A stretch of 64,000 bases of DNA, taken from positions 56,354,145-56,418,144 of the forward strand of contig CM057468.1 of NCBI GenBank assembly GCA_030035585.1, given 5' to 3'. The translations under genes were made by a program, and so were the position numbers. The notes under the pieces are model-generated. The model did no database searches. It saw nothing but the letters and a program-made list of their open reading frames with translations, and had not been told where the DNA came from. Positions 20,471-31,842 of the stretch are shown piece after piece (position 1 is the first letter of the stretch; each line of letters begins with the position of its first letter). The DNA comes from Dugong dugon (Eukaryota > Chordata > Mammalia > Sirenia > Dugongidae).

Positions 20471-23400
20471 ATGACAGCAATAAACTCACACCTATCAATA
20501 TTTACACTGGATGTAAATGGCCTAAATGCACCCATAAAGAGATGAAGAGTGATACAATGGATTAAAAAAAACAGGATCCATCAGTATTCTGTCTACAAGG
20601 TACACACCTTAGAAACAAAGACATAAATGTATTAAAAATCAAAGGGTGGAAAAAATATATCAAGAAAACAGCTACCAAAAAGAGCAGGAATGGCAATACT
20701 AATCTCAGATACAATAGACTTTAAAAAAAAATCCACCGTAAAAGACAAAGAACGACACTATATAATGATTAAGGGAACGATCCATCATGAAGACATACCA
20801 TAATAAACATCTATGCACCCAATGACAGGGCTCCAAAATACATAAAACAAACTCTTAACAGCACTGGAAAGAGAAATTGATAGTTCCACAATAATAGTAG
20901 GAGACTTCAACACACCACTCTCAGTAAAGGACAGAACAACTAAAAAAAAAACTCAGCAAAGATACAGAAGACCTAAAGGGCACAATCAGCCAACTTGCCC
21001 TCATAGACATATATAGAACACTGCACCCAACAGCTTCAAAGTACACATTATTTTTTAATGCACATGGAACATTCTCCAGAATAGACCACATCTTAGGCCA
21101 CAGAGCAATCCTCAACAAGATCCAAAGCATTGAGATAATACAAAGTATTTTCTTTACCACAGTGCTGTCAAGGTAGAAATTAACAACAGGAAGAGCAAGG
21201 AAAAAAATCAATTACACGGAAACTGAATAACACCCTGCTTACACATCACTGGGTAATAGAAGAAATCAGAGATGGAATCAAAAATTCCTAGACTCAAACG
21301 AGAATGAAAACACATCATACCAAAACCTTTGGGACACAGTAAAGGCAGTTCTCAGAGGACAATTTATAGCAATAGATGCACACATCAAAAAAGAAGAAAG
21401 GGACAAAATCAAAACATTAACTATAGAACTCGAACAAATAGAGAACAGCAAAAAGAGCCCACAGCCACTAGAAGATCAGAGCCGAAATAAATTAAATAGA
21501 GAACATAAAAATGATAGAAAGAATCAACAAAACCAAAAGTTGGTTCTTTGAAAGGATCAACAAAATCGACAAACCACTGGCCAGACTGACAAAAGAAAAA
21601 CAGGAGAGGACACAAATAACCCAAATAAGAAATAAAATGGGGGACATTACAACAGACCCAACTGAAATCAAAAGGCTTATAACAGAGTATTATGAAAAAC
21701 TATACTTCAACAAATTTGAAAACCTAGAGGAAATGGATAAATTTCTAGAAACACACTATCTACCAAAGCTACCACAAAGTGATGCTGAAAATCTGAACAG
21801 ACTTATAACAAGAGAAGAGATTGAAAAGATAATAAAAAAGAACTCCCAACAAAAAAAAGCCCTGGCCCAGATGGCTTCACTGGAGAATTCTACCAAAAAT
21901 TCAGAGAAGAGCTTATACCAGTACTACTCAAACTATTTCCGAACATAGAAAAGGAGGGGATACTTCCAGATTCATTTTATGAAGACAGCATAACCCTGAT
22001 ACCAAAACCAGGCAAAGATGCCACACAAAAGGAAAATTAAAGACCAATGTCTCTCATGAGTACAGATGCAAAAATTCTCAACAAAATTCTAGCCAATAGA
22101 ATTCAGCATTATATCAAAAAAACAATACACCATGACCAAGTGGGATTCATAACAGGTATGCAAGGATGGTTCAGTATTAAAAAATCAATCAGTGTAATCC
22201 ACCACATAAATAAGGGTAAAGAAAAGAATCACATGATCATCTCAATTGACACAGAAAAGACATTTGACAAAGTCCAACACCCACTCCTGATAAAAACTCT
22301 CAATATAACAAATATAGAAGGGAAATTTCTCAACATAATCTATGCAAAACCAATGGCCAGCATCATTCTTAATGGAGAGAGGCTGAAAACATTCCCCTTG
22401 AAAACAGGAACAAGACAAGGATGCCCTTTATCTCCACTCCTATTTAATATTGTGCTGGAAGTCCAAGCTAGAGCAATAAGGCGAGAAAAAGAAATAAAGG
22501 GCACCCAAACTGCTAATGAAGAAGTTAAACTGTCCCTGTTTGCGGATGATATGATACTATACATAGGAAACCCTAAAGACTCCATGACAAAACTACTGGA
22601 ACTAATAGAAAGATTCAGCAGAGTAGCAGAATACAATATAAACATACAAAAATCAGTTGGATTCCTATACACTAATAAAGAAAATGATGAAAAGGAAATC
22701 AGGAAAACAATACCATTTATAATAGCCCCTAAAAAAATAAAATACTTAAGAATAAATCTAACCAGGGATGTAAAAGACCTATACAAAGAAAACTACAAAA
22801 CATACTGTAAGAAACCCAAAGGGATCTACATGAATGGAAAAACATACCATGCTCACAGATAGGTAGACTCAACATTGTGAAAATGACAATTCTACCCAAA
22901 GCAATTTACAGATACAATGCAATCCCAATCCAAATACCAACAACATTCTTTAAAGAGATGGAAAAACTAATCATTAACTTTATATGGAAAGGGAAGAAGC
23001 CCCAGATAAGTAAAGCACTATCGAAGAAGAAGAATAAAGTAGGACTTGCACTACCTGACCTCAGAACCTACTATAGAGCTGTGGTAGTCAAAACAGCCTG
23101 GTACTGGTACAACGACAGATACATTGACCAGTGGAACAGAATTGAGAACTCAGGTGTAAATCCATCCACCTACAGTCACCTGATCTTCCACAAGGGCCCA
23201 AAGTTGATCAAATGGGGAACAGTCTTTTTAATAAATGGTGCTGGCAAAACTGGATGTACATCTGCAAAAAAATGAAACAGGACCTATACCTCACACCATA
23301 TACAAAAACTAATTCAAAATGGATCGAAGACTTAAATATAAAGTCAAAAACTATGAAGTTCATAGAAGAAAAAAATAGGATCAACGCTAGTGGCCCTATT

Positions 23401-24250
23401 ACACAGCATCAACAGGGTACAAACCATAACCAACAACACACAAACTCCAGAAGATAAGCTAGATAACTGAATTCTTCTAAAAATTAAACACTTATGTTCA
23501 TCAAAAGACTTCACCAAAAGAGTCAAAAGAGAACCTAAAGACTGGGAAAAAACTTTTGGACACTACAAGTCAGACAAAGGTGTAATCTCTAAAATCTACA
23601 AGAAAATTCAACACCTCTACAACAAAAAGACAAATAATCCAATTAAAAAATGGGCAAAGGAAATGAACAGACACTTCACCAAAGAAGACATTCAAGTGGC
23701 CAACAGACACTTGAGGAAATGCTCACAATCACTAGCCATTAGAGAAATGCAAATTAAAACCACAATGAGATACCATCTCACCCCTGCATTACCGGCACGA
23801 ATCAAAAACACTGAAAATAACAAACGTTGGAGAGGCTGCGGGGAGATCGGAACTCTTATGCACTGCTGGTGGGAATGCATAATGATACAACATTTTGGAA
23901 AATGATATGGCGCTTCCTTAGAAAACTAGAAATAGAAATACCATACAATCCAGCAATCCCACTCTTAGGAATATATCCTAGAAAAGTAAGAGCCGTCACA
24001 CGAATAGACATATGCACACCCATGTTCATTGCAGCATTGTTCACAATAGCAAATAGATGGGAACAACCTAGATGCCTATCAACAGATGAATGTATAAAGA
24101 AACTATGGTATATATACACAGTGGAGTATTATGCAACGATAAAGAACAATCTGTGAAGCTTCTCATAACATGGATGAAACTGGAGGCCATTATGCTGAGT
24201 GAAATAAGTCAATCACAAAAGGACAAATATTGCATGAGACCTCTATTGTA
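20471..24250 (+). pseudogene. L1 ORF2 (endonuclease / reverse transcriptase), broken
   Basis: Starts at ATG 20471 with the typical MTAINSHLSIF and DVNGLNAPIKR pattern. The endonuclease part (to about 21200) has many stops. RT blocks are readable at 21511-22862, including [17 protein letters not shown] and the catalytic [10 protein letters not shown] (FADD codons at 22539-22550). The C-terminal Cys region [13 protein letters not shown]...H is at 23840-23900. The frame ends near 24156 in YYATIKNNL rather than the longer human-type end. ORF2p performs target-primed reverse transcription; this copy cannot. Confidence 0.92.
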
Positions 24251-25556
24251 AAAACCCATCAAAAAGTTCACACACTAAAAGAAACAATCTTTGTTGGTTA
24301 CGAGGGATGGGAGGGGTGGGTGGGAAATACTAAATAGACAGTAGATAAGTGGTAACTTTGGTGAAGGTTAAGACAGTCCACAATACTGGGGAAGCCAGCA
24401 CAACTTATACAAGGAAAGGTCATGGAAGCGCCATAGACAGATCCAAACTCCCTGAGGGACTGAATTGCTGGAGGGAGGACTGTGGGGACCTTGGTCTTGG
24501 TGAACATCTAGCTCAGTTGGCATAACACAGTTTATAAATACACTGTTCTACATTCTACCTTGGTGAGTAGCGTCTGCAGTCTTAAAAGCCTGTGAGCAGC
24601 CATTTAAGATACTCCACTGGTCTCACCCCTTCGGGAGCAGGGGAGAATGAAGAAAACAAGATATAAAGAAAAGATTAGTCCAAAGGACTAATGGACCACA
24701 GCTACCACCGCCTCCACCAGACTGAGTCCAGTATGGCTAGATGGTGCCCGGCTACCACCACTGACTGCTCTGACAGGGATCACAATAGAGTATCCTGGAC
24801 AGAGCTGGAGAAGGATGTAGAACAAAGTTCTAGCACACAAAAAAAGACCAGATTTACTGGCCTGACAGAGAGTGGAGAAATCCTGAGAGTATGGCCCCAA
24901 GCCACCCTTTTAGCTCAGTGATGAAGTCACTCCCAAGGTTCACTGTTCAGCCAGGGATTGGACAGCCTCATAAAACAAAATGGGACTAATGGGGCACACC
25001 AGTCCAGGGACAAGCACTAGAAGGCAGGAGGGGACAGGAAAGCTGGTGATAGGAACCCAAGGTTGAGAAGGGATAGTGTTGACATGTTGTGGGTTTGTTA
25101 ACCACTGTCATAGGGCAATATGTGTACTAACTGTCTAATAAGAAACTACTTGTTCTATAAACCTTCATCTAAAGTACAAAAAAAAAGAATTATCCATGTG
25201 AGGTCAAATTGACAACAGCAACTTAAAAGGTTTGATGGGAAGCCTAGGGGACAGCGAGTTGAATATAATGGTGATGGAATAATTTGGAAAAGGACAGTGA
25301 GAATAGCAGCACAATTGGAAGAATGTAATCGATGTCACTGAACTGTACATGTGGAAATTTTTGAAATGGTGTCTCTTTGGCTATGTATATTTTCACCAGA
25401 AAAAAAAAAGTGCCTCCAAGGTTGAGAAGGGAGGGTGTTGACATGTCATGGGGTTGTTATCCAATGTCACAAAACAATATGTGTACTGACTGTTTAATGA
25501 GAAAGTATTTGTTCCCTAAACCTTCATCTAAAGTACAATAAAAAAAATTTAAAAAA
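24251..25556 (+). repeat. L1 3' UTR with duplicated end
   Basis: Includes a GGGAGGGGTGGGTGGG G-rich stretch (24307-24322). The terminal block GGTTGAGAAGGG...CATCTAAAGTACAA occurs twice, at 25061-25178 and 25420-25539. Between the copies lies about 230 bases whose second half (AATGTAATCGATGTCACTG...TTTTGAAATGGTG) resembles the 3' end of ancient L1M elements. Confidence 0.85.
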
Positions 25557-25560
25557 AAAA

Positions 25561-25605
25561 TGTTGTCTGGTTCTACACCATCTTCATGCCCAGTTACAGT
25601 CTCTA
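25561..25605 (-). repeat. RTE tail fragment, right half
   Basis: TGTTGTCTGGTTCTACACCATC continues the RTE piece at 16908-16967 across the L1. It fades after about 40 bases. Confidence 0.65.
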
Positions 25606-25699
25606 TATTTTAAGATTATAGATCACTAGATGATGAATAATATATTAAGAGGGAAAAACAGAGCAGGTTGAGGAAGAAAACAATGACAGAAAAAATAAT

Positions 25700-25990
25700 A
25701 GAAGCCAACCTTTACTGAGCACTTATCATGTGTCTGAGTTGTAGGTGACTGGATAGCAATAGGCTCTTGGTTTTAGTTTTTTTTCATTATGTGTCAGGTG
25801 TTGGGTTAAATTCTTATTATGTATTGTTTCATTTAATTCTCACAACCCTATGAAAATTTTCCCTCATTCTAAAGACAAGGAAAATAAAGCCCATTGTGAT
25901 TAAGTAACTTGACCTTGACCACACATTTGCTAACTGTGGTGATGAGGTTTGAACTTAGGCAGTCTGACCCTAAAGTCACACTCTACTTTT
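25700..25990 (-). repeat. MIR relic
   Basis: Complement of MIR: CAACCTTTACTGAGCACTTATC, TCATTTAATTCTCACAACCCTATG, AAGTAACTTGACCTTGACCAC, GAGGTTTGAACTTAGGCAGTC. About 35 unrelated bases near 25750-25785 may be an old small insertion or divergence. Confidence 0.8.
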
Positions 25991-26683
25991 ATTCTGTAGT
26001 AATAAGAGGCAAAGGATAGGTGTGAGGGAGACAAAGATGAAATGGGAAGTTAGTTATCATTTATCTTATTTTCATTATGATTCTATTTTATTTTCTCCAA
26101 ATTAAATACCATTGTATAAAGAATACAGAACTGAATCCTCAAATTCTTAATCAGGATTGTGTTTAGTGCCTAACACATTAATACAGACCATAAGAGCACA
26201 TGTTAGGCACTGAAAATAGAGATAAAAATATGGCCCCAGGGAGAGTAGGAAAAAAGAAGATAAGAGGAGAGGGATTTTTCTTACTTTTACCAGGAACTCC
26301 TAAATTTCAGCCCACTTTTTAACCAAGGCTTTGTTTACACTGGAATAAAATTAAGAATAAAATTTGTATTGGAATGTTTGCTTGGTTATATAAACAGTTC
26401 TCAAAATAATAGTACCATAGAAAACAATCAGAAATCCGCATAATTTGTGCAATATTTAACTTCTAAAAGCCCGTGGAGACACAACCGCATAGGAAATATA
26501 CATGAGACGTGGGTGTATATTTAACAATGATCTATATTTCTATAATAGTATTCAGGAAAATTGAGTCATCAGTGCCTTCAAAGGAACAGACTAACTATTC
26601 AGAGCTAAGGCCAATGATACTTGGGATTTTTTAGCTCATTTTTACATTTTTATATTCATAAATGAGATAAACTCTTTAAAAAA
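25991..26683. other. Intron sequence, nothing recognised
   Basis: AT-rich, no repeat family or exon recognised. Confidence 0.4.
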
Positions 26684-26805
26684 CCCATTGCCGTCGAGTT
26701 GATTCTGACTCATAGCGACCCTACAGGACAGAGTAGAGCTGCCCCCTAGGGTTTCCAAGGAGCAGCTGGTGGATTTGAACTGCCAACCTCTTGATTAGCA
26801 GACTC
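26684..26805 (-). repeat. AfroSINE, truncated
   Basis: Clean complement copy from CCATTGCCGTCGAGTTGATTC to the box B region (GAACTGCCAACCTCTTGATTAG). The box A head is missing. Confidence 0.9.
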
Positions 26806-27663
26806 AGAATCATATGGTTTCTCATGCTTTTGTATTATATATAATGACTTGAAACCACTCCTTCAATGAGAAAAATTGTCATGAGTTGAGACTTAAACAA
26901 GCTATTATATCAGATTGTATTAAAAAATGGAATATGATTCACACTATATTCAACTGACATTTAAAAACCTAATTTTCAGTGTTTGTTTTTAGTTTAAAAG
27001 AAAAGAGAGAGAGAGAGAGAAAAAAGACATGGTTAGGGATTCTAGAGTGTAAATGTACTAATAATTTAATAGTTGATCATCTTAAACTGTTAATTGCCAG
27101 AGAGGACTTTTTCTTGATTTTAAGCAGTGCCTGAACTGGTTTCTAAGAATAAACCTGAGTACTACACTGACCTTTCCAAAGGAGAAGTATTTTGAACTAG
27201 ATATCTGGCAAATGCAAACTATACATCTTTTAAAGGTACATTTTCTAGCAAACAGAAAAAAAGAAAAAAGAAACTATTATCACACATCTTTCTTTTAAAT
27301 AATATGCTAATCAGGCCATCTTAAAAATCCTCTTTGAATATACAACTTGGCCCACTCAGGTTTTGTTTATTTTTATTTATTTATTCTTACTGACACGTCA
27401 TTCCTTCCCTGCTCAGTCCTTTGCCACTTGAAAATTATGTTTTGAAAACTGTATTTCAGTCTACTACCCCCAAAATGAATCCCCACGTATCAGCCTTCTC
27501 TAATCATTTATTCTTCATGGTCTATCAATGCAGTTAAAAACATGAAATGACTGTTTGCACTGTATTGTCATCCTCCCCCCCACCCCATCCAAGAAAAATG
27601 AACAAAAAATACTTACAATGGTTCTTAGCCAGGAGCATTTTATCCCTTATTCACTAGTGGTAA

Positions 27664-27745
27664 GTGAGTCAGATATGAGTTGGCCAGGAAAAGAGCTGCT
27701 TTACCCAAAATCTTAGTACAAAATGAGTCATCTGACTCCAAACAT
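27664..27745. promoter_or_regulatory. AP-1-like motif cluster (speculative)
   Basis: TGAGTCAG at about 27665 and ATGAGTCATCTGACTCC at about 27724-27740 (a TGAGTCA with an inverted TGACTC half-site next to it) lie in repeat-free intron. AP-1 consensus is TGAGTCA. Motif presence alone does not show activity. Confidence 0.3.
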
Positions 27746-28114
27746 CAATATATCCTCCAAAATAACCGGCGAGAATTTCCTATAAAAAGAATCTAGCCTT
27801 CACCCTTTTCCATCAATTTAGCGCTCGGGTTCTTTTAATTTTTTCAATTTCCTGTGTATTTAGAATATTGTGTTAATAACAAAGGCCCAAGAACATTTCT
27901 GTCTCTTTATCTCATTTTGAATGTCATTTTTTCCTGTATTCAGTAGAGGTACAATTCTGACAGCATCCCCTGAAAGAGTTCATCCTTTTCCCATTGTAGC
28001 TTTGAAGGGCTTGGGTCTCTTTCACTTCTCATTCTCTGCCTCTCTCTCTTCTATTAGATGAAATTTATGCATGGTTCAACAGAAATACAATAGCCGGATC
28101 TAGAAGAATTATTC

Positions 28115-28152
28115 TTTTCCTCTGCTGAAAAACTGAGTTCAGCAGAGGAAAA
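28115..28152. repeat. Perfect 15-bp inverted repeat, 8-base loop
   Basis: TTTTCCTCTGCTGAA (28115-28129) and TTCAGCAGAGGAAAA (28138-28152) pair fully around AAACTGAG. Not part of a recognised transposon. Confidence 0.85.
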
Positions 28153-28332
28153 TATTCCAGGAAAAAACTATTTTTCTTCTTATAAGAAAAATCAATCAAA
28201 ATAGATACAATCTCTCTAAAACTGATAAACTGACATGAATCTAGGCTGAAAGCTTGAACTATGCTTCCCTGAATACCAGAACATTCACGTTCACATACTC
28301 TGACTTAAGCTTAAAACCCACTGTGGACTAAA

Positions 28333-28333
28333 G

Positions 28334-28376
<43 letters not shown>
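28333..28376. repeat. A-run and (TA)n microsatellite
   Basis: About 17 A then about 14 TA units, directly before the SINE at 28377. Confidence 0.92.
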
Positions 28377-28380
<4 letters not shown>

Positions 28381-28575
28381 GCTGTAGAGTTGGTTCTGAC
28401 TCATGAGACCTCATGTATGTCAGAGTAGAACTGTGCTCTATAGGGTTTTCAGTAGCTAATTTTTTGGAAGTAGTTCACTAGACCTTTCTTCTGAGGTGCC
28501 CCTTGGTGGACTTGAACCTCTAACCTTAGGCTGGCAGCTGAGCATGTTAACCGTCTGCACCACCCAGGGACTCCC
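28377..28575 (-). repeat. AfroSINE, long variant
   Basis: GTTGCTGTAGAGTTGGTTCTG to GTTAACCGTCTGCACCACC, with a CTAGACCTTTCTTCTGAGGTGCC middle typical of the long variant. Confidence 0.88.
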
Positions 28576-30253
28576 GCTGTGGACTGAAGCCGGGTTTAAA
28601 TCACTGGTTATCGGGAGTCAAGCACAGTATTAACCTGAGAACAAACAAGCATGCTTACAGATCCAATTTCTACCTGAGTGCTGAGATTTTTATACTACTT
28701 AGGGCTTATAACATGACGTATTATTGTTGATTATTCTACACTTTACATTTTAATGGGCAAGATTACTTCCAATTCATTTTGCTCAAGTTGGACTTTAGCA
28801 TTATTTCTCTATATTAAATGAATTCTAAAGAATAGCTATGCTCCTTTTATATCCAACACTAACAGATGTTAGTTTCCTCAGTTTTATAGCCCTCAGATGA
28901 CAGACAACTAACTGTATTTGGCTTAGGGAGTAACTGCAACACCTTTGGACTATGAACTTGGTTCAGTTCTTAGCTGGTAACGGCAGAGGGTTTGTTCATA
29001 TCATCAAAGATGTACAATAAGTTTTCCCTTATGCTCCAGATGCTCATGAGAAGGTGCCTTCTAATACAGTACTGTAGAACTGTGTTTTTTTCCAATTTGT
29101 AATCTGCTTTTTAAGTGGTTATGGTAAGAAAAAATAACTGCATAAAAACGAAACTTCTTATTCAATGTATCTACTTCTCTTGACCAAAACAAGATGTTAA
29201 ATCCATTAAACTCTGAGGATCCAGTAAAAGCAAGAAAGCTAGAACTGTTCAGATTTGTGCATTCTTGGGAAAATTGCCAGCCTATGCACTAGTAGCAGGC
29301 TCTGTGTAATTAATGGTGATGTTATTGATGGAGGGAGTCCTGTTTCCTTCTCAGAAGCAATTTAAGAGTGCAAGCTGGCAGGGCTTTAGCAAAAGCCTCA
29401 CCTGGTTCATTTTTAAATTGAGGAACTGTGACCTCAAAATCAGCTATAGAAAGCACCAATGTTAATGTACATTTGTAGTAGTGCTGGTCACAGCTGACTT
29501 AAAAGAAATCCTGGATGTAGTATTGTCTGTAGGATAGGATGAAGAACACCAAAATGCACAAACCAACCACTGTTTCTTACAAAGAGAATAAACCCAATCG
29601 TAGGTTATTAACTTTTTTTCCCCAGAAAGCTATATTTATATGAAGACCCACTAAAACCATACCCTTCTTATGATAAATGAAGCCCAATCAGATTCCGTTT
29701 CACATGGTCCTTTATACATACTCCCTGTCCCCTTTGGAGGAAACGTCAGTCTCCATCCATTTTTTGCACCTCAAGGACTGTCATATAAGAAGTTTCTATG
29801 TATTCTGCCTATTCAGCTGACTAGCAGTACTTCCAGCTTCTGCTCTCCTTTGTTCCCTTTTTTATATCAGTAATCTCAAAATCATGAGAGAAGAAAAAAG
29901 AACATCTGGAAAAATAGAGATAACTAGGGAAAGAAGTTAAGCCTCTAAACAGCTCTTTCTATAATGATCTGGACTAAATTATCCAGCAAGGAGTGATTTT
30001 TCTCACCATCCATCTTATCCCTTCTATTTCTCTGAGAACTGCAGCCACATGCTCCAGCCCCGTATTTCCCATGAAGGATGAAACAAATGCATTCTTGAGA
30101 GCCTACATGTGCTGGGGTATCTGTGGCTTTGGAGAAGACAGGTGGTGGAAGTAAAGGAGATAGATGAAGGGAACCCAGGAGGGAGGGTCACAAGCGCTAA
30201 AAGTGAACCTGGATGTTACTGACCAGAATGATTCTCCCAGGTTGGATCCATAC
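28576..30253. other. Unique intron sequence flanking HDAC9 exon
   Basis: No repeat family recognised. The absence of young insertions in the 1.7 kb downstream of the penultimate exon is notable in a repeat-dense window. Confidence 0.4.
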
Positions 30254-30401
30254 CTGCTGTCTTCGTCAGCAAAGGGCTGTTCCACATCCACTGTCAGGGA
30301 GGCCAGGGCAGAAACGGTCTCTGTCTCCTCTTGCAGCTGTGCCCCAACCAGAGCACAGCCCTTTGGCATAGCCACCATCCTCACCGATTTCCAGTACTTG
30401 C
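30254..30401 (-). CDS. HDAC9: HDAC9 penultimate coding exon
   Basis: This 148-base exon has a good acceptor (pyrimidine run then TTTTTTCTAG) and a donor (CAG|GTATGG) on the minus strand. One frame is fully open for 48 codons, from KYWKSVRMVAMPKG through LQEETETVSALASLTVDV to EQPFADEDS. I recognise this as the part of HDAC9 just after the deacetylase domain; human HDAC9, as I recall it, differs at only a few positions. HDAC9 is a class IIa histone deacetylase and a transcriptional corepressor of MEF2 that shuttles between nucleus and cytoplasm. The hydrophobic VSALASLTVDV stretch matches the position of the CRM1 export signal mapped in HDAC4 and HDAC5. The exon starts with two bases (GC) of a split Ser codon and ends with two bases (AG) of a split Arg codon, so it joins in phase to the exon at 6191-6230. 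The catalytic domain lies upstream, outside this window. Confidence 0.93.
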
Positions 30402-31271
30402 CTAGAAAAAACATGCATCATAATTTATGGGGATTTTAGTTAGAGCAGTAATAATGAGAATACTCCTATAGGTCCAACTTGGTGCCATAAAGTTAAAATT
30501 CACCATTTATATACAGTTGTAATTTAGTTTCTTAACTGTTATGATTAAGAATTTTTCTTAATCTGAGCATGCCAAGTTGTGAAGTGCTCATATTCCAAAG
30601 CCTAAGTCACACCCTTGCTCAGAAGGTAATAAATTGAGTAATAATTCACTGTCTTAACGAACTCACTATCAGACAGACAGCTGTCTCTGCAACTAAGTAA
30701 GCAAACTCTGGGCATCACGCCCCCTGGGAAATCCTCAAGAGACTGGGAGGTAGAAGTAAGTCTCATGGAGAAAACGAATGACATAGTAATGTTAAAAATT
30801 GCTACTTGAGACAGTAACTTTTTTTTTTTTTTAAATGAAGTTGCAATACTGAAGAAAAAGAAGAGCCTAGAAATGCCAGCATGATCAAATGGCGACTTTG
30901 CCAGAACAATCAGGTTTGTTAGTCCTGGATGTTCTTTCTTCTTCAACCTCAGGGTGTGTACTAGAACAATAATTGATTTAAACTTAAATATATGCACTGG
31001 CTGATGTTGGAACCCTTCCATGGGTCAGAAGGATGTTTCTTTTTTTGAGGCAAGAAAGGAGAATGAGAGGAAAACGAGAGATTATTTCATGAGAACATGT
31101 CAGTGGGATAAATATGCAATGGCAGAGGCAATGGCCTTCTTGCAGCCCCTAAGCTATTTTTTGTCAAGTGATGAGTAAGTAGCCTGATATCAAGAGCAGG
31201 AGAGTCTCCCTAGGTGTTGACATGACTCACCAGGTGAGAACCATCTCAGCAGCCTGATCAATAAGGCAGGG

Positions 31272-31722
31272 ACTTGGCATGCACAGTTTGCTTAATTCCA
31301 AAAAATGTCCCGCTATAGCAGAAAAGGCAAATCAATAAATGCTGAACTGAGAAGTAATATAACTGAGTTCTGAACCTACACCTGTCACTGATCACCCCAA
31401 GGGTGGATGACCATCTGAAACTCATGTGAAATTGTTCACTACAGATTAATAAGTAAGCACAAGTAAGCCATGTTTACCTTGCTTACTGGATTATCCACTT
31501 GGCATGCACAGTTCGCTTGCTTCCAAAAAATGTCCCACTATAGCAGAAAAGGCAAATGAATAAACGCTAACTGAGAAGTAAGATAACTGAGTTCTGAACC
31601 TACATCTGTCACTGATCACCCCCAGGGTGTATGACCATCTGAAACCCACGTGAAATTGTTCACTACAGATTAATAAGTAAGCACAAGTAAGCCCATGTTT
31701 ACCTTGCTTACTGGATTATCCA
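31272..31722. repeat. Tandem duplication of a ~225-base unit
   Basis: Copies at 31272-31496 and 31497-31722 both start ACTTGGCATGCACAGTT and end TTGCTTACTGGATTATCCA, with roughly one difference per 15-20 bases. Each unit ends in an imperfect hairpin (AAGTAAGC...GCTTACT). Confidence 0.9.
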
Positions 31723-31842
31723 CCCCTTTTGGGGACTGAACATTTGAAAAGAGCCTTTGATTCTGTAGGAAAGTGCTGTGGGGTTGGGAGAGAGACAGAT
31801 GGCAGCCATACCTAGAAATAGAGTCTTTGACGTGGTGAAAAA

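Larger units (their letters stand above)
16977..25556 (+). mobile_element. Near full-length L1 (dead), plus strand
   Basis: About 8.6 kb in L1 order: 5' UTR (16977-18642), broken ORF1, a long inter-ORF spacer, broken ORF2 and a doubled 3' UTR. The left end abuts TAAAATGTTG (to 16976). The right end is a poly(A) run followed by the same AAAATGTTG (25557-25565), a target-site duplication of about 9 bases. A solo LTR lies in the spacer (19720-20199). Many stops and frameshifts in both ORFs make it non-autonomous. It is antisense to HDAC9. Confidence 0.92.
26806..28332. other. Mostly unique intron sequence
   Basis: Contains a short (GA)n tract at 27003-27022, AP-1-like sites at 27664-27745 and a perfect hairpin at 28115-28152. 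No transposon or exon recognised. Confidence 0.45.
6231..30253 (-). other. HDAC9: Last intron of HDAC9
   Basis: This is the interval between the donor of the 148-base exon and the acceptor of the terminal exon. It is about 24 kb long and at least half is transposon sequence, chiefly RTE pieces at 10-14 kb and a plus-strand L1 at 17-25.6 kb. That L1 is antisense to HDAC9. No additional HDAC9 coding exon was recognised inside; the known alternative short C-terminus of human HDAC9 was looked for and not seen. Confidence 0.85.

Noticed and set aside
22047-22862. 271-codon reverse transcriptase frame as an intact retroelement gene
   Set aside because: It is the longest open part of a dead L1 ORF2; endonuclease and C-terminal parts are frameshifted.
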